Assembly: GCA_001795035.1 (NCBI GenBank)
Contig: MGMW01000022.1
Span: forward strand, 1-11,855
Direction of reading: 5' to 3'
Source: Chloroflexi bacterium RBG_13_53_26
Lineage (GTDB): Bacteria; Chloroflexota; Dehalococcoidia; UBA2247; RBG-13-53-26
DNA length: 11,855 nucleotides
Position 1 is the stretch's first letter. The number at the start of each line of letters is the position of its first letter. The notes beneath the pieces were generated by a model. The model did not search any database. It had not been told where the DNA came from and saw only the letters and a program-made list of their open reading frames with translations. A program made the translations under genes and the position numbers. This document shows, piece by piece, positions 1 through 5,082 of this stretch.

Positions 1-381
1 GGTGATGGCGGCTGCATCATCTGGCCGTTGCTGATAGGTATGTGCAAGGCAAAACAGTACTTGATGACCGGCGAGATGGTCAGTGCGGCGGAGGCTGAGC
101 GCATCGGTTTGATAACCAAAGTTGTCCCGCCTGAGAAGCTGATGGAAGAGGCTTGGGCGTACGCGAAGAAATTCGCTGATGGGCCGACTTTGGCCATAAG
201 CTTGACCAAGATGAGCCTCAACAAGATATTGATGGATCGGATCAACCTGCTGTTCGATACTACCATTGCCTATGAATACCATACCCTTAACTCGCCAGAC
301 CATCTGGAGGCGGCGAAGTCATTTCTGGAGAAGAGGCCTCCGAAGTTTAGGGGCAGTGAAGGAGACCCGTTCGTATTCTAG
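1..381 (+). CDS. enoyl-CoA hydratase/isomerase family protein, C-terminal part (5' end outside window)
   Basis: The reading frame is open from base 1, so this is the last 126 residues of a longer protein; the N-terminal half with the oxyanion-hole region is missing. The piece starts at GDGG, matching the loop just after the second active-site region of the crotonase fold. It continues with LMTGEMVSAAEAERIGL, a typical crotonase-family segment (LTG..ISA.EA...GLV), then VV(P), and ends in the family's usual FLEKRPPKFRG tail. Family members hydrate or isomerise enoyl-CoA thioesters in the cytoplasm, as in beta-oxidation or aromatic-acid breakdown. The catalytic Glu/Asp that would separate hydratase from isomerase or hydrolase lies upstream of the window, so the exact reaction cannot be read. 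Downstream dehydrogenase genes on the same strand support a CoA-thioester catabolic cluster. An 83-bp gap with a weak hairpin separates it from the next gene. Confidence 0.9.
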   Translation, partial: GDGGCIIWPLLIGMCKAKQYLMTGEMVSAAEAERIGLITKVVPPEKLMEEAWAYAKKFADGPTLAISLTKMSLNKILMDRINLLFDTTIAYEYHTLNSPDHLEAAKSFLEKRPPKFRGSEGDPFVF

Positions 382-390
382 GTGACAAAG

Positions 391-426
391 GGGCGCTGAC
401 TGGTGCAGGCGTGTCAATCAGTGCCC
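391..426 (+). repeat. imperfect inverted repeat between the crotonase and SDR genes
   Basis: GGGCGCTGACTG (391-402) can pair with CAATCAGTGCCC (415-426) across a 12-nt loop, with one G-T wobble and one C-A mismatch. It follows the crotonase stop by about 10 bases. No run of T follows, so it is not a canonical intrinsic terminator; it could be an RNA-processing or 3'-protecting hairpin, or chance. Confidence 0.35.
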
Positions 427-464
427 TATCATCACTGCGATGAATTCAGACAGAAGGAGGGAAC

Positions 465-1268
465 ATGGATCTGGGTTATAAAGGTAAGGCGGTAATCGTC
501 ACCGGAGGCAGCTCGAACATCAACCGGGCCAATGTCCTGGCCTTTGCCAAAGAAGGAGCGAGCGTAGTCATTGCTGACATCGATGAGAAGCAGGCGCCGA
601 AGGTAGCTGCTGAGGCCAATGCTCTGGGTGGTGGTGGGAAGATCGTATTCATAAAGACCGACGTGACTAATGTTGAGTCCGTTGATGCCATGGTCAAAGA
701 GACCATGAAGGATTTTGGCAAGATCGATGTGTTGGTCAACGGCGTCGGCTGGTTGGACAGCCCCTGGGGTCTCTTCATGGAGCAGAAACGGGAGACCTGG
801 GAGAGGATGGTCAACCTGAACCTCTGGAGCGTTCTCAATTGTACCAGGGCTGTGCTGGAGCAGATGATTCCCCGTAAGTACGGCAAGGTCTGCAACATCG
901 GATCAGAGGCTGGCCGCATAGGAGAGTTCCGACAGGTCGTCTATTCGGCATGCAAGGGTGGGGTCATCGGGTTCACCAAGGCGATTGCCAAGGAAGTGGG
1001 CCGCTACAGCATCAACGTCAACTGCGTTTGCCCCGCCGGTGTCATCCCTGAGAAGAAAGAGCATGTGTCTGAACTCTCCATGACCCAGGGTGTCACTCAG
1101 GATACCCTGAGCGAAGATATGAAGAAGATGCAGTTGAAACTGTATCCCATCGGGCGGGTGGCTGTTCCGCAGGATGTGGCCAACACGGTTGTCTACGTAT
1201 GCTCCGATGCTGCCTCCTTCATCCATGGCCAGACCATCAGCGTCAATGGTGGATATAGTACACTGTAG
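465..1268 (+). CDS. short-chain dehydrogenase/reductase (SDR), classical type, NAD-preferring
   Basis: A 267-residue protein, full length for a classical SDR oxidoreductase, which oxidises alcohols or reduces ketones with a nicotinamide cofactor. The Rossmann beta1 segment is AVIVTGGSSNINRA (residues 9-22). D38 at the end of beta2 (VVIADID) suggests NAD(H) rather than NADP(H). D66 (TDVT), the VNGVG strand (91-95), N119 and the catalytic S147, Y160 and K164 (YSACK) are all present. The C-terminus has the usual GQTISVNGGYS. Oddly, two of the three cofactor-loop glycines (TGxxxGxG) are Asn (N18, N20). The start is fixed by a strong AAGGAGG at 454-460, 4 nt before ATG. Between a crotonase and a 3-hydroxyacyl-CoA dehydrogenase, it may act on a hydroxyacyl-CoA or cyclic alcohol-CoA intermediate; this is inference from context. 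The substrate is not identifiable. Confidence 0.93.
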   Translation: MDLGYKGKAVIVTGGSSNINRANVLAFAKEGASVVIADIDEKQAPKVAAEANALGGGGKIVFIKTDVTNVESVDAMVKETMKDFGKIDVLVNGVGWLDSPWGLFMEQKRETWERMVNLNLWSVLNCTRAVLEQMIPRKYGKVCNIGSEAGRIGEFRQVVYSACKGGVIGFTKAIAKEVGRYSINVNCVCPAGVIPEKKEHVSELSMTQGVTQDTLSEDMKKMQLKLYPIGRVAVPQDVANTVVYVCSDAASFIHGQTISVNGGYSTL

Positions 1269-1335
1269 TCGGTCGAGTCTGTCGCAGTTGGATAAACTGA
1301 CCGGGCCAGGCTTGATATCTTGATAGAAGACAAGC

Positions 1336-1359
1336 AGGAAAGCGAATACTTGCTTTCCT
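1336..1359 (+). repeat. perfect 8-bp inverted repeat upstream of the hypothetical gene
   Basis: AGGAAAGC (1336-1343) and GCTTTCCT (1352-1359) are perfect reverse complements around an 8-nt loop. It lies in the 121-bp gap after the SDR gene, 30 bases before the next start codon. No T-tract follows, so it is not a standard terminator. A leader hairpin or a protein-binding palindrome is possible. Confidence 0.4.
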
Positions 1360-1389
1360 ACTCTTCGGTATTGGGGATTCGAGGTTGGG

Positions 1390-1974
1390 ATGGGTGAGAT
1401 AAAAAGCGCCTGGGAAATCGCCATGGAGAAAGCGGAGAAACTGGGCAGGCTTTCTCCAGAAGAGTTCAAGAGACAAAGAAGGCAGGAGCTTGACCCTGTG
1501 GGGCAGGGACTGGCGGACAGATACCTGGGCGGGCTTGGTTTGTGGCAATTGAGGGTCGAACTGGACCGCTACAAGGGGGAGGAGAAGACTCTGGTGACCG
1601 AGGCCCTGATATCTGGCCTGGTACAGGGGATTGAACTGGGCAACAATGAAAGACTGGTGAAGATAATAGAGGGGATTTCCGGTCTAAGAGAAAACGAGAG
1701 CCCTGGAATCAGAGAGATAGAAGGTGAGGTAGGAACGCTCTTCCAGGAGTATCAGGAAGTTGAACAAAAAGAGCGGCGGAAGATAGAGGACTCAGTGAGA
1801 GGTATATTGCACCAGTTGAGAATTTCGGGCAGCGCTATTGGCGGTATCAATCCAAAGGTTATGCCGGAGTGGCAGCAGGCGTTGGACGCATTTGCTGAAC
1901 CATATGCGACAAGACTGGAGGAGCTGAAAGAGCGACTCAGGAGTCTCTCACAGTCGAATGCAGGAGACTCTTGA
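1390..1974 (+). CDS. uncharacterised hydrophilic helical protein, 194 aa
   Basis: I do not recognise a function. The protein is charged (rich in Glu, Lys, Arg), has no cysteine, no signal peptide and no membrane segment, so it is probably soluble and cytoplasmic. It begins MGEIKSAWEIAMEKAEKLG, a short helix-like segment; I recall similar N-termini in small uncharacterised proteins of anaerobes but could not check this. Residues about 105-145 and 165-188 are likely long helices with coiled-coil character, split by a Gly/Ile-rich turn (ISGSAIGGINPK, 145-156). The start ATG has GAGG at 1381-1384, 5 nt upstream. It ends 31 bp before the 3-hydroxyacyl-CoA dehydrogenase start and runs in the same direction, so the two are probably co-transcribed. 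A structural or regulatory partner of the neighbouring acyl-CoA enzymes is conceivable but unsupported by any motif. Confidence 0.8.
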   Translation: MGEIKSAWEIAMEKAEKLGRLSPEEFKRQRRQELDPVGQGLADRYLGGLGLWQLRVELDRYKGEEKTLVTEALISGLVQGIELGNNERLVKIIEGISGLRENESPGIREIEGEVGTLFQEYQEVEQKERRKIEDSVRGILHQLRISGSAIGGINPKVMPEWQQALDAFAEPYATRLEELKERLRSLSQSNAGDS

Positions 1975-1994
1975 TCGAAGGCTTGAAGTACATG

Positions 1995-2001
1995 AAGGAG
2001 G
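1995..2001 (+). promoter_or_regulatory. Shine-Dalgarno that decides the hydroxyacyl-CoA dehydrogenase start
   Basis: AAGGAGG lies 4 nt before the ATG at 2006. This supports that start over the in-frame ATG at 1958, which would add 16 residues unlike the family and overlap the preceding gene. Confidence 0.8.
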
Positions 2002-2005
2002 TCTT

Positions 2006-2857
2006 ATGGAAATCAAGAAGGTAGGTGTGGTTGGTTGTGGACTGATGGGCGCGGGTATTGCTGAGGTATGTGCTCGTTCGGGATACTCAACAGTAGTATT
2101 GGAAGTCAACCAGCAGTTTCTGGATAAGGGCATGACTTCACTCAAATCTTCGCTGGAGAAAGCGCATAGCAAGGGCAAACTGTCAGCGCAAGACAGAGAT
2201 GCTACCCTGGCACGTCTACACGGCACTATCAACATGGAAGATTTCAAGGATTGTGACCTGGTGATAGAGGCCGTGATTGAGAATATGGAGGAGAAGAAGA
2301 GGGTGTTTGCGGCTGCTGATAAAGTCTGTCCCAAGCATGCCATCTTGGCCAGCAATACCTCCTGTTTGTCCATTTTGCAGATGGCGATGGCAACGAAGAG
2401 GCCGTCCCAGGTGATCGGGATGCATTTCTTCCAGCCTGTCCCTGTTATGGCCATGGTAGAGATCGTGAAGACTATCGCTGTTTCCAAGGAGACCGTCGAG
2501 ATGGCGGAGAAGGTCAGTAAGTCACTGGGCAAGAAGGTGGTCTTTGCCAAGGATACACCTGGTTTTCTGGTCAATCGCCTTGGCTTCCCATTCATGATGA
2601 ATGCCATCCGCATGCTGGACGAGGGATGGACCACTATCGAGGAAATGGATCAGGCCTGGATGATGGCGACGAATTCGCCGATGGGGCCTTTCACCCTGAT
2701 GGACTTCGCCGGACTGGACACCATGTATGCTATGGCCTGCGCCATGTACGACGAGTTCAAGGACCCGGCATATGCTCCGCCGCCGTTGCTCAAGGCCATG
2801 GTCACCATGGGACGCTACGGCAAGAAGAACGGCTGGGGATTCTACAAGTACACCTAG
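2006..2857 (+). CDS. 3-hydroxyacyl-CoA dehydrogenase (short, monofunctional)
   Basis: This cytoplasmic enzyme oxidises 3-hydroxyacyl-CoA to 3-oxoacyl-CoA with NAD+, the third step of beta-oxidation; in fermenters it may run in reverse as 3-hydroxybutyryl-CoA dehydrogenase. Its 283 residues match the usual length of the stand-alone form. The N-terminal NAD domain carries GCGLMG (10-15). The catalytic set aligned with the human short-chain enzyme is complete: S119 (NTSCLSI), H140 (HFFQPVP), E152 (VEIV) and N190 (PGFLVNRLG). The C-terminal domain has SPMGPFTLMDFAGLD and ends GRYGKKNGWGFYKYT, as in the family. The motif usually written HFFNPVPVMKLVE reads HFFQPVPVMAMVE here, so Asn and Lys positions near the substrate site differ. 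The start at 2006 is chosen for its Shine-Dalgarno. Chain-length specificity cannot be judged. Confidence 0.95.
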   Translation: MEIKKVGVVGCGLMGAGIAEVCARSGYSTVVLEVNQQFLDKGMTSLKSSLEKAHSKGKLSAQDRDATLARLHGTINMEDFKDCDLVIEAVIENMEEKKRVFAAADKVCPKHAILASNTSCLSILQMAMATKRPSQVIGMHFFQPVPVMAMVEIVKTIAVSKETVEMAEKVSKSLGKKVVFAKDTPGFLVNRLGFPFMMNAIRMLDEGWTTIEEMDQAWMMATNSPMGPFTLMDFAGLDTMYAMACAMYDEFKDPAYAPPPLLKAMVTMGRYGKKNGWGFYKYT

Positions 2858-2948
2858 TGCGTGTTAGCTCATGTGTCACTGCGACGCGGCAGCCTCTGGC
2901 GCTAGGATTGAGATGTCTGTCTGACGCCAACGCTACCACAGCCCCTAC

Positions 2949-2971
2949 TTCTGCGGGAATCATATGCAGAA
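2949..2971 (+). repeat. perfect 6-bp inverted repeat upstream of surE
   Basis: TTCTGC (2949-2954) and GCAGAA (2966-2971) flank an 11-nt AT-rich centre in the 138-bp gap before surE, 24 bases upstream of its start. It could be an operator or leader hairpin. There is no T-tract, and no convincing -35/-10 pair was found beside it. Confidence 0.3.
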
Positions 2972-2995
2972 ATCTGTTAAACTTGAGTAGTCGAA

Positions 2996-3766
2996 ATGAA
3001 GATACTGGTTACTAATGATGATGGCATACATGCTCCCGGCCTTTGGGCTCTTGCCGAGCGGCTAACCAAGGTTGGCGAGGTGGTGGTGTGTGCTCCCGAT
3101 CGCGAGCAAAGTGGCACTGGCACAGCCATCAGTCTGCATCGATCAGTGAAGTTGACCGAGGTTGATTCGTTGGTGCCGTCGGTAAGGGCCTATGCGGTTG
3201 AGGGAACGCCAGGCGACAGTGTCATACTGGCTCTGCGGATGTTGGAGGACGTTGCGATGGTGTTCTCTGGCATCAACAGGGGAGCGAATATGGGGCATGA
3301 CGTACTCCTCTCAGGGACGGTCGGCGCAGCTTTGCAGGGCTATCTTCATGGTGTGCCATCGGTTGCCATTTCGGTACAAGCGGGGCAGGCGGGGGAAGAA
3401 ACAAACTTTCAAGTGGCTGCCAGGTTAGCACCTCTGCTGGCCAGCAGAGTCAACTCTAACGGGTCTGGGGCTCTACTGCTCAATGTAAACTTGCCCAATC
3501 TACCTTTGGACAGGATAGGTGGTGTCGACATCACCAGGGTTGGCAAAGGTGGCTACAGCACTGCAATCACCATGGGCCGCGATGGCAGCAAGGACAGCTA
3601 CCGGATTACCATAGGGCAGCCATGGTGGGACGCTGAGGAAGGAACAGACATACATGCACTGGACAGGTGCAGGATCTCCATCACTCCTCTTCAAGGAGAG
3701 TTGAGCACTGCCAAAGAAGTTCCCCTGCCCGAGAATCTGGCCTCAATGCTGTTCCGTGAACTGTGA
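2996..3766 (+). CDS. surE: 5'-nucleotidase SurE (survival protein)
   Basis: SurE is a metal-dependent phosphatase that dephosphorylates nucleoside 5'- and 3'-monophosphates, and in some species short polyphosphate, in the cytoplasm. The 256-residue length is normal. The N-terminus MKILVTNDDGIHAPG is the family signature. The metal ligands are visible as D8, D9, S39 (in the REQSGTG loop) and N94 (SGINRGAN). VEGTPGDSV (68-76) and LLSGTVGAA are also typical. The start ATG gives the expected family N-terminus, but no good Shine-Dalgarno precedes it (only GAG at 2985-2987), so initiation may be weak. It sits 138 bp after the dehydrogenase and 59 bp before moeA. Its link to either neighbouring pathway is not obvious; it may simply be a housekeeping gene between two functional blocks. 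Confidence 0.96.
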   Translation: MKILVTNDDGIHAPGLWALAERLTKVGEVVVCAPDREQSGTGTAISLHRSVKLTEVDSLVPSVRAYAVEGTPGDSVILALRMLEDVAMVFSGINRGANMGHDVLLSGTVGAALQGYLHGVPSVAISVQAGQAGEETNFQVAARLAPLLASRVNSNGSGALLLNVNLPNLPLDRIGGVDITRVGKGGYSTAITMGRDGSKDSYRITIGQPWWDAEEGTDIHALDRCRISITPLQGELSTAKEVPLPENLASMLFREL

Positions 3767-3799
3767 TCATCTTCGTGCAGCGTTTGCCTTTCCGTTCTA

Positions 3800-3825
3800 C
3801 CTCGTGTTAACCTAATCTCACGAGG
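3800..3825 (+). promoter_or_regulatory. perfect 7-bp inverted repeat abutting the moeA start codon
   Basis: CCTCGTG (3800-3806) and CACGAGG (3819-3825) pair perfectly around a 12-nt AT-rich loop, and the second arm ends at the base before the ATG at 3826. The arm contains the only Shine-Dalgarno-like bases (GAGG) upstream of the start, with no spacer. As RNA it would hide the initiation region; as DNA it could be an operator. Function is inferred. Confidence 0.45.
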
Positions 3826-5058
3826 ATGCCACAGTTGTTCACAGTAGTTAGCCCACAGGAAGCCTGGTCCAGACTTGAGCCTCATCTTTCACCCATAGAA
3901 CGGGTTGAGGTCGTGCCCACCGGCGAGGCTCTGGGTCGGGTGCTTGCTGATGATACTCTGGCACCGGTTGATCTGCCTCATTTCCCCCGATCAGCCATGG
4001 ATGGCTATGCGGTGAGGGCCGAGGATACCCATGGTGCTTCAGAGAGCCAACCTGCGTATCTGAATGTGGTGGGTGAGATACTCATGGGCAAACCTGCCGG
4101 GGTAACCCTCGCTCCTGGGGAGGCAGCCTTGATCCACACAGGAGGCATGCTTGCCAATGAGTCAAATGCTGTCGTTATGGTGGAGAATACCCGTGAAGTA
4201 GATGCCTCCACCATCGAAGTAGTCCGTCCGGCGGCCAAGGGCGAGAATGTCATCCAGGTTGGGGAGGACATGGCCAGTGGTGAAGCCCTGCTTTCTCGGG
4301 GAAGCCTGCTTAGACCGCAGGACATCGGGGCACTGCTGGCTCTGGGCATCACAGAGGTATCAGTTTTTCAGAGAGTCAAGGTAGCCCTGATCCCCACTGG
4401 TGATGAACTGGTGGAGCCTGGTAATAGACCAGGGCCAGGACAGATCAGAAACACCAACGCTTATGCACTGGCTGGCCTTGCTGTGCAGGCCGGGGCTATT
4501 CCCCTGAGACTCGGCATTGTCAGAGATAGCTATGAATCCCTGAAAGAGGCAGCCCATTGGGCTATGAAAGAGGCGGATATAGTAGTTGTCTCTGCAGGCA
4601 GCTCGGTCAGCACCCGTGATATTACTGCCAGCGTTATCAACTCGCTTGGCAAGCCTGGGGTTCTCGTCCACGGCATCTCACTCAGACCCGGGAAGCCTAC
4701 CATCCTTGGGCTGGTTGATCGAAAGCCCTTCTTTGGCTTACCAGGTAATCCTGCCTCGGCCATGATAACCTTTGAGATATTCGTTACACCGGCGATATAC
4801 AGACTGAGTGGGTGTAACCAACTGCCGAAGCGGTGCGAGATCAGGGCAAGGCTCACCCGTAACATCCCCTCGGCACCGGGGAGAGAGGACTACATCCCGG
4901 TGAAGATCGAGGAAAGAAACGGTGAGCTGTACGCGGAGCCGGTTTTTGGCAAATCTAATCTTATGTTTGCCCTGGTCAAGGCGGATGGCATTGCCCGTAT
5001 CCCTCTGGACAGGGCAGGGATGTCGGCAGGCGAGACAGTGATGATAAGAGTGTTCTGA
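3826..5058 (+). CDS. moeA: molybdopterin molybdenumtransferase MoeA, stand-alone paralogue
   Basis: MoeA inserts molybdate (or tungstate) into adenylylated molybdopterin, the last step of Mo/W cofactor synthesis in the cytoplasm. The protein has 410 residues, normal for the family. Positions matching functionally important E. coli residues are visible: D59 (SAMDGYAV), D148 (GEDM), D193/E194 (IPTGDELVEPG), D251 (ADIVVVSAG), D265 (SVSTRD), and P306/P309 (GLPGNPAS). The domain IV tail ends in ADGIARIPLDRAG...GETVMIRVF. The loop usually written GGVSxGD reads AGSSVSTRD, a variant also seen in the neighbouring paralogue, so both belong to a MoeA-like branch apart from the E. coli type. An in-frame TAA at 3808 leaves ATG 3826 as the only plausible start near the family N-terminus. 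It is followed 24 bp later by a second moeA, probably in one operon. Confidence 0.95.
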   Translation: MPQLFTVVSPQEAWSRLEPHLSPIERVEVVPTGEALGRVLADDTLAPVDLPHFPRSAMDGYAVRAEDTHGASESQPAYLNVVGEILMGKPAGVTLAPGEAALIHTGGMLANESNAVVMVENTREVDASTIEVVRPAAKGENVIQVGEDMASGEALLSRGSLLRPQDIGALLALGITEVSVFQRVKVALIPTGDELVEPGNRPGPGQIRNTNAYALAGLAVQAGAIPLRLGIVRDSYESLKEAAHWAMKEADIVVVSAGSSVSTRDITASVINSLGKPGVLVHGISLRPGKPTILGLVDRKPFFGLPGNPASAMITFEIFVTPAIYRLSGCNQLPKRCEIRARLTRNIPSAPGREDYIPVKIEERNGELYAEPVFGKSNLMFALVKADGIARIPLDRAGMSAGETVMIRVF

Positions 5059-5066
5059 TTGTTGTC

Positions 5067-5072
5067 AAGGAG
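5067..5072 (+). promoter_or_regulatory. Shine-Dalgarno favouring the GTG start of the fused MoeA
   Basis: AAGGAG lies 10 nt before GTG 5083. In-frame TTG codons at 5059 and 5062 directly after the upstream stop would give 8 or 7 more residues but lack a comparable site. GTG is preferred, though the longer spacer leaves doubt. Confidence 0.6.
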
Positions 5073-5082
5073 TGGTGCGGCA

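Noticed and set aside
903..1469. 188-codon minus-strand open frame across the SDR end and the gap
   Set aside because: It overlaps a well-supported gene, has no recognisable domain and no good ribosome-binding site.
1958..2005. Upstream ATG giving a longer 3-hydroxyacyl-CoA dehydrogenase
   Set aside because: The extra 16 residues precede the family N-terminus, overlap the previous gene, and the AAGGAGG at 1995-2001 serves the ATG at 2006.
1948..2634. 228-codon open frame on the minus strand opposite the hydroxyacyl-CoA dehydrogenase
   Set aside because: Its translation shows no family motifs and is rich in Ser/Thr/Pro as expected of an antisense shadow; the + strand gene has intact catalytic residues and a strong Shine-Dalgarno.
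2973..2990. Extended -10-like TGTTAAACT ahead of surE
   Set aside because: Only four of six -10 bases match and there is no -35 at proper spacing (GGGAAT sits there).
2626..3015. 129-codon + strand open frame running from within the dehydrogenase gene to the surE start
   Set aside because: It is mostly the alternate frame of the dehydrogenase, with His/Gly/Arg-rich sequence and no family resemblance.
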